Assembly: GCF_000411115.1 (NCBI RefSeq)
Contig: NZ_KE150259.1
Location: forward strand, 37,329 to 101,328
From: Capnocytophaga granulosa ATCC 51502
GTDB taxonomy: Bacteria > Bacteroidota > Bacteroidia > Flavobacteriales > Flavobacteriaceae
Length of the DNA stretch: 64,000 nt
Direction of reading: 5' to 3'
Part shown: piece after piece, positions 38,234-46,550 of the stretch
How the letters are laid out: every line of letters starts with the position of its first letter
How positions within the stretch are numbered: the first letter of the stretch is position 1
The notes under the pieces: generated by a model
Seen by the model: the letters and a program-made list of their open reading frames with translations, nothing else
Told to the model about the DNA's origin: nothing
The model's database searches: none
Translations under genes and position numbers: made by a program

Positions 38234-38264
38234 TTGGTAATCTTGTGAAGATATCGTACCTTTG
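38234..38264 (+). promoter_or_regulatory. Promoter of pyrH
   Basis: TTG at 38234-38236, 20 bp spacer, TACCTTTG at 38257-38264: an exact consensus promoter. The leader to the ATG at 38344 is ~70 nt. Confidence 0.8.
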
Positions 38265-38343
38265 TCCCGATGAGTGAAAATAAAAAATAGAGTGTGAAAA
38301 GCACACTATACACTCATCAGTATTGCTGAAAAAGATAAACCAA

Positions 38344-39051
38344 ATGAAATACAAGAGAATCCTCCTCAAGCTAAGTGGAGAAGCCCTTATGGGAGACCGT
38401 CAGCATGGGATAGACCCAGCACGATTAAAGGAATATGCCATAGAGATCAAGCAAGTTGTGGAACAAGGTGCCGAGGTGGCGATAGTCATCGGGGGCGGGA
38501 ACATCTTCCGTGGGCTTGCAGGAGCTAGCAATGGTATGGACAGGGTACAGGGAGACTATATGGGTATGCTCGCTACGGTGATTAACGCCTTAGCACTGCA
38601 AAGTGCCTTAGAGAGCGAGGGGGTACTCACCCGCTTACAAACGGCCATTACGATGGAGGCCATTGCAGAGCCTTTTATCCGTCGTAGGGCGGTACGCCAC
38701 TTGGAAAAAGGGCGCGTGGTCATCTTCGGAGCAGGTACAGGGAACCCATACTTTACTACCGATTCGGCTGCGGTACTTCGCGCGATAGAAATCAATGCCG
38801 ATGTGATTCTCAAAGGTACCCGTGTAGATGGTATCTATACAGCTGACCCAGAGAAAGATCCACAAGCTACCAAGTATGAACATCTTACCTTTGTGGAGGC
38901 TATAGACAAAAATCTTAAAGTAATGGATATGACTGCCTTCACCCTTAGCCAAGAAAACCACTTGCCCATTATTGTTTTTGATATGAACAAAAAAGGCAAT
39001 CTGGCCAAAGTAGTGGCGGGGGAAGCAGTAGGAACAATCGTTAATGAGTGA
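38344..39051 (+). CDS. pyrH: UMP kinase
   Basis: Phosphorylates UMP to UDP in the cytoplasm. The 235 residues begin [15 protein letters not shown], the canonical PyrH start, so the upstream Met at 38323 is rejected. Other family motifs are [10 protein letters not shown], the UMP-binding region [19 protein letters not shown] and [16 protein letters not shown]. The last codons (VNE) merge into a GTGAAAA repeat. Confidence 0.96.
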   Translation: MKYKRILLKLSGEALMGDRQHGIDPARLKEYAIEIKQVVEQGAEVAIVIGGGNIFRGLAGASNGMDRVQGDYMGMLATVINALALQSALESEGVLTRLQTAITMEAIAEPFIRRRAVRHLEKGRVVIFGAGTGNPYFTTDSAAVLRAIEINADVILKGTRVDGIYTADPEKDPQATKYEHLTFVEAIDKNLKVMDMTAFTLSQENHLPIIVFDMNKKGNLAKVVAGEAVGTIVNE

Positions 39052-39134
39052 AAAGTGAAGAGTGAAAAGTGAAAAACTTTTTACCCAACACTATTTCATT
39101 ATTCGTTTTTCACTTTTCATTATTCACTATATAA
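39052..39134. repeat. GTGAAAA repeat with 16-bp hairpin
   Basis: Direct GTGAAAA/GTGAAGA units are followed by an inverted arm; bases 39062-39077 pair with 39105-39120 (15 of 16). It fills the pyrH-CDF gap and ends 3 bp before the next ATG. Confidence 0.75.
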
Positions 39135-39136
39135 TT

Positions 39137-40084
39137 ATGGAACATCATGATCACGACCATCATGGTCACCATCATCACCATGTGCCAGATTTGAAACGTA
39201 TCAATCAGGCATTTTATGTAGGGATAGGGGCAAATGCGCTCTATACCATTATAGAGTTTGTGGTAGGGATACGCATCAACTCCTTAGCCCTTATTTCTGA
39301 TGCCAGCCATAACCTGAGCGATGTGGCAACCCTTATTATCTCGCTCTTGGGAATGAAGTTGGCACAAAAGGGAGCGACCGCGCTTTATACCTATGGGTAT
39401 AAAAAGGCTTCTATATTGGCCTCGTTTGTCAATGCTGTAATTCTTTGCCTTATTGTTATCAAGATAGGGGTGGAGAGTATTGAGCGCTTCTCGCATCCGC
39501 CCCAGATGCAGGGAGTGATGATTATCATCACCGCACTGATAGGAATCTTTATCAATGGGCTTTCGGCTTTTCTCTTCTACAAGGGACAGAAAGACGATAT
39601 CAATATCAAGGGAGCATTCTTGCACCTGATGGTAGATGCTTTGGTCTCTCTAGGGGTGATCGTCTCAGGAGGCTTGATTGCGCTGACAGGCTGGAATATC
39701 ATAGACCCCATCATTAGTTTTGTGATTGCTTTTGTCATTCTCTTTTCCACTTGGGCGCTGCTCAAGGAGAGTGTTAAGCTCATTTTGGACGGTGTACCTC
39801 ATCAACTTTCCAATGAAGAGATACAACAATTACTGCTAGCTCACCCCTGTATCACCTCCATTCATCACCTCCATATCTGGGCGCTAAGTAGTTCTGAGAA
39901 TGCCTTGACAGCACACTTGGTGGTCAGGGAAGGGGTCAGCTTAGAAGATATTATGCAGATGAAAAAAGAACTCAAGCATTCTCTCTATCACCAGGGGGTA
40001 CAGCATGCCACTCTTGAGGTAGATATCAGCGGTTTCCGCTGTGGAGACACCACTTGTAGTTGTTATCATCAGCATGAAGAGTAA
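39137..40084 (+). CDS. Cation diffusion facilitator (Zn/Cd/Co exporter, CzcD-like)
   Basis: A 315-residue inner-membrane metal/proton antiporter. It begins with a His-rich tail (MEHHDHDHHGHHHHH), followed by six membrane helices with the metal-site motifs DASHNLSD (helix 2) and HLMVDALVSLG (helix 5), and a cytoplasmic C-terminal domain with the HHLHIW motif. The extreme C-terminus (CGDTTCSCYHQHEE) adds three Cys and two His that could also bind metal. The ATG at 39137 directly precedes the His tail; the upstream frame is repeat DNA. Confidence 0.9.
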   Translation: MEHHDHDHHGHHHHHVPDLKRINQAFYVGIGANALYTIIEFVVGIRINSLALISDASHNLSDVATLIISLLGMKLAQKGATALYTYGYKKASILASFVNAVILCLIVIKIGVESIERFSHPPQMQGVMIIITALIGIFINGLSAFLFYKGQKDDINIKGAFLHLMVDALVSLGVIVSGGLIALTGWNIIDPIISFVIAFVILFSTWALLKESVKLILDGVPHQLSNEEIQQLLLAHPCITSIHHLHIWALSSSENALTAHLVVREGVSLEDIMQMKKELKHSLYHQGVQHATLEVDISGFRCGDTTCSCYHQHEE

Positions 40085-40114
40085 AATAGGGAGCGACCTT
40101 TCGCTCCCTATTTT
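40083..40114. terminator. Bidirectional terminator between the CDF gene and tpx
   Basis: A perfect 14-bp stem (40083-40096 with 40101-40114) has a CCTT loop and A/T-runs on both sides. It lies at the junction of two convergent genes and starts inside the CDF stop codon. Confidence 0.9.
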
Positions 40115-40135
40115 CTTATCTTAAAGACTTATTTT

Positions 40136-40633
40136 TTATTTTAAGGCCTTGAGTGCGGCCTCATAATCAGGCTCATTAGTGATTTCTTCTACTTGTTCGG
40201 TATAGATCACTCTTTCTTCTTCGTCCAAGACGATGACAGCACGAGAGAGGAGTCCCTTAAGAGGGGTGTCTACAAGTTCCAAAGGATATTTCTTAGAGAA
40301 ATCGCCACGGAAATCGGAGAGTACCACTACATTGTTCAGACCTTCAGCTCCGCAGAAACGAGCCATAGCGAAAGGCAAGTCCTTGGAGATACACAATACT
40401 TTGGTATTGGGAAGGTTGGCAGCTTCTTTGTTGAAACGTCTTACAGAAGCGGCACATACGCCTGTATCTACGCTGGGGAATATGTTGAGCACCACACGTT
40501 GTCCTTTGTAATCGGAAAGTGATTTTTCTTTCAAATCACTACCAACGGCTACGAAATTAGCCGCAATAGTACCTACTTTAGGTAGTTCACCTGCAGTAGA
40601 AGCAGGCTCATTGTGAAATGTAATATTTGCCAT
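40136..40633 (-). CDS. tpx: Thiol peroxidase
   Basis: The 165-residue atypical 2-Cys peroxiredoxin reduces lipid and hydrogen peroxides using thioredoxin. The peroxidatic Cys lies in FPSVDTGVCAASVRRF and the resolving Cys in LPFAMARFCGAEG, the spacing typical of Tpx. It is a single gene that converges on the CDF exporter at a shared terminator. Confidence 0.95.
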   Translation of the reverse strand: MANITFHNEPASTAGELPKVGTIAANFVAVGSDLKEKSLSDYKGQRVVLNIFPSVDTGVCAASVRRFNKEAANLPNTKVLCISKDLPFAMARFCGAEGLNNVVVLSDFRGDFSKKYPLELVDTPLKGLLSRAVIVLDEEERVIYTEQVEEITNEPDYEAALKALK

Positions 40634-40708
40634 AAAAACTTTATTTTAGAGGGTACAAAATTAATGAATAATCGTGAAATAAAATACTTTTTTGTCTTTA
40701 AATAAAAG

Positions 40709-41221
40709 TTAAAGTTGGCCGTTTAAGTCTAGGCGACCTAATAGGAATTTTTTGACCTTTTCCTTGTTATATCCTTTGTTTTCTTCCATATCTTCCGTCT
40801 TGCGAGTGGAGAGGATATTGCCTTTTTTGTCAAGGATTAGAAAAGCAGGATAGCCGTATTTCTCACCTGGGTTTCCGTATTTGGCAAAGGCCTTTTCGTT
40901 TTTGTTCTCAGGCGAGTAGTTCAGGTGGTAGTATAGGTACTTCTTGTCCAAGATTTTTTTCAGTTCGGGGTCTGTGGTAACCAAGTGGTTAAAGCGCAAG
41001 CACCATATACACCAATTTCCCCCTATTTGGATAAGGAGTTTCTTGTTTTTCTTCTTGGCCTGCTTGAGCAATTCATTGATTTTCTCAAGTCCGTCCTCCT
41101 CAGGGTTATAGGGCTTAGCCAAGGTTTCTTTCTCTTGCGCAACCTCACTAGGAGTACTCTGCGCAAAAGCGATAGGTTGCCCTATACAGAGTAGGGCTAT
41201 AAGGAATAAACGACTTATCAC
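40709..41221 (-). CDS. Secreted thioredoxin-fold protein
   Basis: The 170-residue protein has a signal peptide (MISRLFLIALLCIGQPIAFAQ) and a thioredoxin-like domain with the active site GNWCIWCLRF (CxxC near residue 73) and a cis-Pro segment YGYPAFLILDKKG. It is probably a periplasmic disulfide reductase or isomerase; the substrate is unknown. It is separated from queA by repeat DNA, and the spacer to tpx (~75 bp) is AT-rich. Confidence 0.8.
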   Translation of the reverse strand: MISRLFLIALLCIGQPIAFAQSTPSEVAQEKETLAKPYNPEEDGLEKINELLKQAKKKNKKLLIQIGGNWCIWCLRFNHLVTTDPELKKILDKKYLYYHLNYSPENKNEKAFAKYGNPGEKYGYPAFLILDKKGNILSTRKTEDMEENKGYNKEKVKKFLLGRLDLNGQL

Positions 41222-41338
41222 TTGTTAATTATTAATTGTTAATTATTAATTTCCTAATGTTGGTTGTTGGGGGGCATCTTAAATTGTCAATAGTTAGGTT
41301 GTCATTGATAACAATTGACAATTAACCATTAACCATTA
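41222..41338. repeat. TTAATTA/AACCATT intergenic repeat
   Basis: Left part: TTGTTAATTATTAA units. Right part: ACAATTGACAATTAACCATT units, partly complementary to the left. The tract runs up to the queA stop. Confidence 0.6.
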
Positions 41339-42385
41339 TATGATTAGCATAGCATCTCCGTAGGAGAAGAATTTGTATTTTTCTTTTACGGCTTCCTCAT
41401 AGGCGTCCATGATGAGTTCATGACCTGCAAAGGCAGAAACCATCATCAGTAGGGTGGATTTAGGTGTATGGAAGTTGGTAATCATCGCATTGGCAACCCC
41501 GAAATCGTAAGGAGGGAAGATGAACTTATTAGTCCAACCCACAAAAGGATTCAGTGTATTGTGAGAGGATACCGAGCTTTCCATGGCGCGCATCACGGTT
41601 GTTCCCACAGCACATACACGCTTGCCAGCTTCCTTGGCCTTATTGACCTTGTCGCAAGCCTCTTGAGGAATGATGATCTCCTCGCTATCCATTTTGTGCT
41701 TGGAGAGGTCTTCTACCTCTACAGGGTTGAAGGTACCCAAGCCTACATGTAGGGTGAGTTCGGCAAAGCTAATGCCCTTGATCTCCAAGCGCTTCATGAG
41801 CTGTTTGGAGAAGTGTAACCCAGCCGTAGGAGCTGCTACAGCCCCCTCGTACTTGGCATAAATTGTTTGGTAACGCTCTTCGTCCTCAGGCTCTACAGGG
41901 CGGGTGATATACTTAGGCAGCGGAGTATGTCCCAACTCTAAGAGTTTGTTGCGGAAGCCCTCGTAAGAACCATCAAAAAGGAAACGAAGGGTACGTCCGC
42001 GAGAGGTTGTATTATCAATTACTTCAGCTACGAGTTCCTCTTCTTTGTCAAAAAAGAGTTTGTTGCCGATACGTATTTTTCGAGCAGGATCCACTAGAAC
42101 GTCCCATAGGCGTTGTTCTTTGTTGAGTTCTCTTAAGAGAAAGACCTCTATCTTAGCGTTGGTTTTCTCCTTATGGCCATAGAGGCGTGCAGGGAATACC
42201 TTAGTGTTATTGAGGACGAAAACATCTCCATCGTCGAAATAATCAATAACATCTTTGAACAACTTATGTTCTATGGTGCCTATTTTGCGATCGACAACCA
42301 TAAGGCGCGCTTCATCGCGGTTTTCACTGGGATACTCAGCCAAGAGTTCTTTAGGAAGATTGAAGTTAAAGCTAGATAATTTCAT
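41336..42385 (-). CDS. queA: S-adenosylmethionine:tRNA ribosyltransferase-isomerase
   Basis: Transfers the ribosyl part of SAM to 7-aminomethyl-deazaguanine in tRNA, making epoxyqueuosine. 349 residues with the family motifs [29 protein letters not shown] and [18 protein letters not shown]. The Met at 42385 ([11 protein letters not shown]) is preferred over one at 42403, because the -7 box at 42413-42420 would leave only a few bases of leader for the latter. Confidence 0.93.
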   Translation of the reverse strand: MKLSSFNFNLPKELLAEYPSENRDEARLMVVDRKIGTIEHKLFKDVIDYFDDGDVFVLNNTKVFPARLYGHKEKTNAKIEVFLLRELNKEQRLWDVLVDPARKIRIGNKLFFDKEEELVAEVIDNTTSRGRTLRFLFDGSYEGFRNKLLELGHTPLPKYITRPVEPEDEERYQTIYAKYEGAVAAPTAGLHFSKQLMKRLEIKGISFAELTLHVGLGTFNPVEVEDLSKHKMDSEEIIIPQEACDKVNKAKEAGKRVCAVGTTVMRAMESSVSSHNTLNPFVGWTNKFIFPPYDFGVANAMITNFHTPKSTLLMMVSAFAGHELIMDAYEEAVKEKYKFFSYGDAMLII

Positions 42386-42412
42386 TGTTTGTATCAAAGG
42401 CATTTAAGGGTG

Positions 42413-42420
42413 CAAATATA
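42413..42420 (-). promoter_or_regulatory. -7 box of queA
   Basis: Minus strand TATATTTG, 28 bp upstream of the chosen ATG. The -33 element is not clear. Confidence 0.45.
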
Positions 42421-42456
42421 CGATTTTTTAAGGGGTGTTGTCAAGCGTTTTCCTAA

Positions 42457-42978
42457 TTATTTTATCTGTGTTTTTATTTTTTCTACAATCTCGGTGGGGC
42501 TAAGGCCATGACAGGGGAGGATAAAATGCGCTTGGGTATAGAAAGGAAAGCGCTCGAAGAGGTGTTTGTTGAGGAACTCCTCTATATCCTCGAAAGATAA
42601 ATGAGCGATCAAGGGGCGCTTAGCTTTCTCAGGCAAGAGGCGCGCCATAAGTTCGCTTGTAGGCAGTTGCAGGTAGAAGGAATAAGGAGAAGCGGCACGA
42701 ATAAGTTCCATAGCCTTTCCATAGCAAGGGGTACCGCCTCCCAAGGCGATGACCATAGGGGTAGGGCTGTCCAGCAGCTCAGAGAGGTAGGCCTGTTCCT
42801 GTTTTCTAAAATAGATTTCTCCCTTCAGGGCGAATATTTCTGAGATCTTTTTTCCTTCTTTACGCTCGATAAAGCTGTCCAAGTCCTCAAAAGGGAGGTC
42901 GAGAGCGTGGGCGAGGAGCTGCCCGATGGTGGATTTTCCGCTACCCATGTAGCCTAAAAGGATAATTTTTTCTTTCAT
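42457..42978 (-). CDS. aroK: Shikimate kinase
   Basis: Phosphorylates shikimate in aromatic amino acid synthesis. 173 residues, with Walker A GYMGSGKSTIGQLL, the shikimate-binding DLDSFIE and FRKQEQAYL, and LGGGTPC. Single gene, divergent from the tRNA cluster, with a likely -7 box at 43025-43032 on this strand. Confidence 0.93.
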   Translation of the reverse strand: MKEKIILLGYMGSGKSTIGQLLAHALDLPFEDLDSFIERKEGKKISEIFALKGEIYFRKQEQAYLSELLDSPTPMVIALGGGTPCYGKAMELIRAASPYSFYLQLPTSELMARLLPEKAKRPLIAHLSFEDIEEFLNKHLFERFPFYTQAHFILPCHGLSPTEIVEKIKTQIK

Positions 42979-43045
42979 AAAACACAGAGTAATAAGCTGT
43001 TGCGATAAGGATAGAAATAAAATGCAAAAATAATTATTTTTTTGT

Positions 43046-43075
43046 TTGTTTATACGAAAAAAAGATGTAATTTTG
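43046..43075 (+). promoter_or_regulatory. Promoter of the tRNA cluster
   Basis: TTG at 43046-43048, 19 bp spacer, TAATTTTG at 43068-43075. It is followed ~40 bp later by the first tRNA. Confidence 0.75.
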
Positions 43076-43116
43076 CACCCGCAATAAAGCTCCTAACATA
43101 AGGGAGATTTGCAAAG

Positions 43117-43189
43117 GACTTGGTAGCTCAGTTGGTAGAGCACAACACTTTTAATGTTGGGGTCCTGGGTTCGAGCCCCAGCCAGGTCA
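43117..43189 (+). tRNA. tRNA-Lys (anticodon TTT), copy 1
   Basis: 73 nt, folds as a full cloverleaf: acceptor GACTTGG/CCAGGTC, anticodon stem CAACA/TGTTG with loop CTTTTAA, T arm CTGGG-TTCGAGC-CCCAG, discriminator A. CCA is not encoded. Confidence 0.96.
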
Positions 43190-43216
43190 CATAATTTGCA
43201 CTTTAAACGACATGGC

Positions 43217-43289
43217 GACTTGGTAGCTCAGCTGGTAGAGCACAACACTTTTAATGTTGGGGTCCTGGGTTCGAGCCCCAGCCAGGTCA
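43217..43289 (+). tRNA. tRNA-Lys (anticodon TTT), copy 2
   Basis: Identical to copy 1 except for one D-loop base (GTTGG to GCTGG), and exactly 100 bp downstream. It is a tandem duplicate. Confidence 0.96.
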
Positions 43290-43305
43290 CACGAAAGATT
43301 TTAAT

Positions 43306-43378
43306 GACTCGGTAGCTCAGTTGGCAGAGCACGACACTCTTAATGTTGGGGTCGTGGGTTCGAGGCCCACCCGGGTCA
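43306..43378 (+). tRNA. tRNA-Lys (anticodon CTT)
   Basis: Cloverleaf with acceptor GACTCGG/CCGGGTC and anticodon loop CTCTTAA. It reads AAG codons and is clearly related to the two TTT copies, but diverged in the acceptor and T stems. Confidence 0.93.
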
Positions 43379-43427
43379 CAAGTTTTAGCCCCTTGGGGCT
43401 ATTTTACTGTGAAAGCAGTCTTACCTT

Positions 43428-43511
43428 GCCTACGTGGAGAAATTGGTAGACTCGCCATCTTGAGGGGGTGGTGCTCGTTAGGGCGTGCTGGTTCGAATCC
43501 AGTCGTAGGCA
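43428..43511 (+). tRNA. tRNA-Leu (anticodon GAG)
   Basis: 84 nt class II tRNA with acceptor GCCTACG/CGTAGGC, anticodon loop TTGAGGG, and a long variable arm (TGCTCGTTAGGGCGT). It is preceded by a small AGCCCC/GGGGCT hairpin (43387-43400). Confidence 0.93.
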
Positions 43512-43512
43512 C

Positions 43513-43545
43513 AAAAATCCTTAGTATTTAGTACTAAGGATTTTT
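43513..43545 (+). terminator. Terminator of the tRNA cluster
   Basis: A 14-bp perfect stem (43513-43526 with 43532-43545) with loop TTTAG and a T6 run starts 2 bp after tRNA-Leu. Confidence 0.9.
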
Positions 43546-43556
43546 TATTTTTACTA

Positions 43557-44165
43557 ATGCCTATGCTTGCAGACCTTTTAGAGAAAGATTATCAGCTACT
43601 GGTGGCCATAAACCAAACGGGTTCCCTCTCATGGGATACCTTTTGGCTGCTTATTACCAATGCATGGAATTGGGTACCCTTCTTTGCCCTGATTCTTTGG
43701 GCTAACTTCCACTTCTTTGCACGCAAGGAGGCTTGGCGTATTTTTTTCTATGCTATAGGAACCTTGCTCCTTACAGTGGCTATTACCAATACTACTAAGG
43801 AGATTGTAGGACGCCTGCGCCCCTTACATACCGAAGCGCTCATTGCTCAACTGCGTATTGTGATAGGGGAGAAGGGCTATAGCTTTTTCTCTGGTCATAC
43901 CAGCAATAGCTTTGCCCTTACTACCTTCTTATATCTAGTCTTTAGAAAGCGTATACGCTTTGCCTTTTGGCTTTTCCTTTGGCCGCTGCCCTATGCCTAT
44001 AGTCGCCTCTACTTAGGGGTGCATTTCCCTACGGATATCCTTGTAGGCCTTTTGGTAGGGGTAACTACCGCCTTGGTAGGGTATTGGTTCTATCTCAGGG
44101 GTAAGAGGCGCTCTACTTCCACAGATTATGAGGAGTACGCCCCGCTACCTGACCGAAAATCTTAG
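43557..44165 (+). CDS. PAP2-family membrane phosphatase
   Basis: A 202-residue inner-membrane protein with about five helices and the three PAP2 motifs: KEIVGRLRP, FFSGHTSNS (catalytic His) and SRLYLGVHFPTD. These enzymes dephosphorylate lipid phosphates such as undecaprenyl diphosphate or phosphatidic acid; the substrate here is unknown. Its 3' end overlaps the convergent endonuclease gene by 53 bp. An alternative Met lies two codons downstream. Confidence 0.88.
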   Translation: MPMLADLLEKDYQLLVAINQTGSLSWDTFWLLITNAWNWVPFFALILWANFHFFARKEAWRIFFYAIGTLLLTVAITNTTKEIVGRLRPLHTEALIAQLRIVIGEKGYSFFSGHTSNSFALTTFLYLVFRKRIRFAFWLFLWPLPYAYSRLYLGVHFPTDILVGLLVGVTTALVGYWFYLRGKRRSTSTDYEEYAPLPDRKS

Positions 44166-44979
44166 TAGCCAAATAAGGGTTGTCAATAAAAGGATTGCGG
44201 TTGCCCTGGGCTTGCTCTATCTCATTGTTGCGCTGTAGTTCCAGAGGAGAGACCTCATCTTCGGCATTCCACTTCAGTAGCAGCCCCACTCCATCGGTAC
44301 TTACATGATGAAAAGGCAGGTTGTATCTCAGGTACATATACATAAGCATACGAGCCACATCGCCCTTATATTCGTCACCTGGATACCATGCTTTGCCTTT
44401 TTTCTCTCTGCTTGTAGCGCCTTGCCCTTCGGTAAAGGGAAGGTTGCCACGGGAGGAGTTGGTACCACTATCTATATACTGCAAGTGGTGCAAGTCGCCT
44501 AAGGGCTGGTCAGGATCCCCATATTTTTTGATATGGCTTTGTGGGTAGATATGTTCGGTATTGATACTCCCATGCGGCTGGTTGCGCTTCTGTATCTCAC
44601 TTGCGGGGCGACTCTCTCCTGTATAGACTAAGAGAACATGTTGGGGATTTTTTGGGTCTTTGTTGGCCTTTTCCAAGTAAGGATGGCGCTTGCCATAAGG
44701 GATAAAATGGGTATGCTTGACAATGGTCAGCACGGCCAAGTCTTCCTTGAGTTCGTCCCCATTCTTGGTAAAATCCACTGACTGATAGTAATACTTGAGT
44801 TTGGCAGGCACTACGACCTTTTCATAATGTTTGGGAGATTGAGGCAGGTATAGAGCCTTCTCCTGAGCTAAGATATCTATTCTCTGATAAGGGTCTTGTG
44901 CTTGTCTTTGAGAAAACTCCTCTCCCTTGCAAGCTATAAAGGCAAGGAAAAGAGAGCCAATGAGTAATATATTTTTCAT
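44113..44979 (-). CDS. Endonuclease I family lipoprotein
   Basis: The 288-residue nuclease starts with a lipoprotein signal (MKNILLIGSLFLAFIAC), so it is probably anchored at the cell surface or in the periplasm. The His-Me finger nuclease core TEHIYPQSHIKK and DLHHLQYIDSGTNSSRGN match the endonuclease I/BsnI family. It may degrade extracellular DNA or RNA. It follows tilS by 10 bp on the same strand and overlaps the PAP2 gene at its 3' end. Confidence 0.87.
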   Translation of the reverse strand: MKNILLIGSLFLAFIACKGEEFSQRQAQDPYQRIDILAQEKALYLPQSPKHYEKVVVPAKLKYYYQSVDFTKNGDELKEDLAVLTIVKHTHFIPYGKRHPYLEKANKDPKNPQHVLLVYTGESRPASEIQKRNQPHGSINTEHIYPQSHIKKYGDPDQPLGDLHHLQYIDSGTNSSRGNLPFTEGQGATSREKKGKAWYPGDEYKGDVARMLMYMYLRYNLPFHHVSTDGVGLLLKWNAEDEVSPLELQRNNEIEQAQGNRNPFIDNPYLATKIFGQVAGRTPHNLWK

Positions 44980-44989
44980 AATCGGGTAT

Positions 44990-46303
44990 TTATTCGTTAT
45001 TAAGTCTGAAACAGAGTATTTCTTTGGTATAAGGGGTAGGGCGAAAACGTTCGTCTGCGCGGCGGCCTACGACCCATAGGATTTGGTCAGTGCTATCGGT
45101 CAGCAGCCATTGGTTTTCCTTGTCATAGAGCGAATATTTCTCATCCTTGAAGTACTTGCGCAGTACTTTCTTCTGTCCGCCCATGCCGTAGGGATAAAAG
45201 AGATCTCCCTCCTTACGCTTGCGCAAGCATAAGGGAAACAGTACCTTCTGCTTATCTATATAAATCACCTCGACTCCTGATGGGGCAGCCTCACTGACCT
45301 CTTGCCAGCTCAAGGCTATGGGCGACTTGATGACACCAACTTCCTCCTGCAAATAGAAAACAGCAGGGGAGGCCTCCTTTAGCTCACTAATAAGCCATTG
45401 CCCACGGTTGGAGAGCAGGCGGTGGGTATCACTGGCAAGGTATTTACCTGTATCGGCTTGCAAAAATCGTTCCAAAGCATCGGCATCGGAAAATCCATAA
45501 GGAGAAAGTAGTTCGTGTAGCAAAAAACGCCTATGAGGGTGCATGCGGAGTTTTTCTATAAGGAAAACGATAGGATTACCTAGGACAAAACATTTTTTCC
45601 GATACTGCTCGATTCCCTCTTGTAGGAAGTTGTAAGTGAGCTGTAGGAGCGATTGGGTTTTCTCAAAGTTCTTAAAAAAAAGTGGGTGCACCTCTTTGAG
45701 CATAGGGGAGAGGTGGTGGCGAATCTTGTTGCGGGTATAAGCATCGGAGCTATTGGAGCTGTCCTCCCGCCAAGAGATATGGTTTTCGGTGGCAAAGGTG
45801 AGGATTTCCTCCCGAGAGAAAGGGAGTAAGGGGCGCAAGATAGCCCCGTTCTGTGTAGGTATGCCTAAAAGCCCCTTGAGGCCTGTGCCACGAGAAGTGT
45901 TGATCAGGAACGTCTCCCAAGAGTCATTGGCCTGATGGGCGGTTAGTACATAGTCATAGCCCTGCTCTTGGCGTAGTGCTTCAAACCACTCATAGCGCAG
46001 TACACGAGCCGCTATCTGGGTGTTCAGTCCATGTGTCTTGCCATAGGCCTTGGTTTCAAAACGCTTTACAGCCAAGGGAGTAGAAAGCTGGTGAGAGAGA
46101 GCCTCCACAAAACGCTGGTCGCCCTCGCTTTCCTCCCCGCGTAGCTGGAAGTTGCAATGCGCCATAAGGAAAGGAATGTCTAACCCATGGAGCAGGTGAG
46201 CGAGTACTACGCTATCAATCCCTCCACTAATGGCTAAGATAATTTTCTTTTGCCATAGGAAAGGGAAATGCTGCTGGAGATGCTGTTGGAAAGATGCTAA
46301 CAT
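44990..46303 (-). CDS. tilS: tRNA(Ile)-lysidine synthase
   Basis: Modifies C34 of tRNA-Ile(CAU) to lysidine so that it reads AUA; usually essential. 437 residues with the PP-loop ISGGIDSVVLAHLL near residue 26, HCNFQLRGEES, and the C-terminal TilS domain with YPYGMGGQKKVLRKYF. It is likely co-transcribed with the endonuclease gene. Confidence 0.95.
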   Translation of the reverse strand: MLASFQQHLQQHFPFLWQKKIILAISGGIDSVVLAHLLHGLDIPFLMAHCNFQLRGEESEGDQRFVEALSHQLSTPLAVKRFETKAYGKTHGLNTQIAARVLRYEWFEALRQEQGYDYVLTAHQANDSWETFLINTSRGTGLKGLLGIPTQNGAILRPLLPFSREEILTFATENHISWREDSSNSSDAYTRNKIRHHLSPMLKEVHPLFFKNFEKTQSLLQLTYNFLQEGIEQYRKKCFVLGNPIVFLIEKLRMHPHRRFLLHELLSPYGFSDADALERFLQADTGKYLASDTHRLLSNRGQWLISELKEASPAVFYLQEEVGVIKSPIALSWQEVSEAAPSGVEVIYIDKQKVLFPLCLRKRKEGDLFYPYGMGGQKKVLRKYFKDEKYSLYDKENQWLLTDSTDQILWVVGRRADERFRPTPYTKEILCFRLNNE

Positions 46304-46328
46304 AGGGGGGAAGTGTATTAAATAAAAA

Positions 46329-46353
46329 AGCTCTCAGAGTGTTCTGAGAGCTT
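46329..46353 (-). terminator. Terminator of tRNA-Leu(TAG)
   Basis: A perfect 11-bp stem (46329-46339 with 46343-46353) has a very short loop. On the minus strand a T6 run follows. It lies directly after the tRNA and before tilS. Confidence 0.85.
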
Positions 46354-46355
46354 AG

Positions 46356-46437
46356 TGCGGGTGATAGGACTCGAACCTACACACCTCACGGCACCAGATC
46401 CTAAGTCTGGCGTGTCTACCAATTTCACCACACCCGC
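46356..46437 (-). tRNA. tRNA-Leu (anticodon TAG)
   Basis: 82 nt class II tRNA on the minus strand, with acceptor GCGGGTG/CACCCGC, anticodon stem CCAGA/TCTGG, loop CTTAGGA and long variable arm. Confidence 0.94.
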
Positions 46438-46550
46438 GTGTGATTTTTAAGACAGTGCAAAGGTACAACTATTTTTGAAACTGACAAATAAAAATCAATT
46501 ATTTTTTTAATTATTTTACAATTGGTTGATCGTGAGTGTGTTATATATGG

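Noticed and set aside
43428..43511. tRNA-Ser(TGA) reading of the fourth tRNA
   Set aside because: Aligning the anticodon stem CCATC/GGTGG puts GAG, not TGA, in the anticodon position; it fits Leu.
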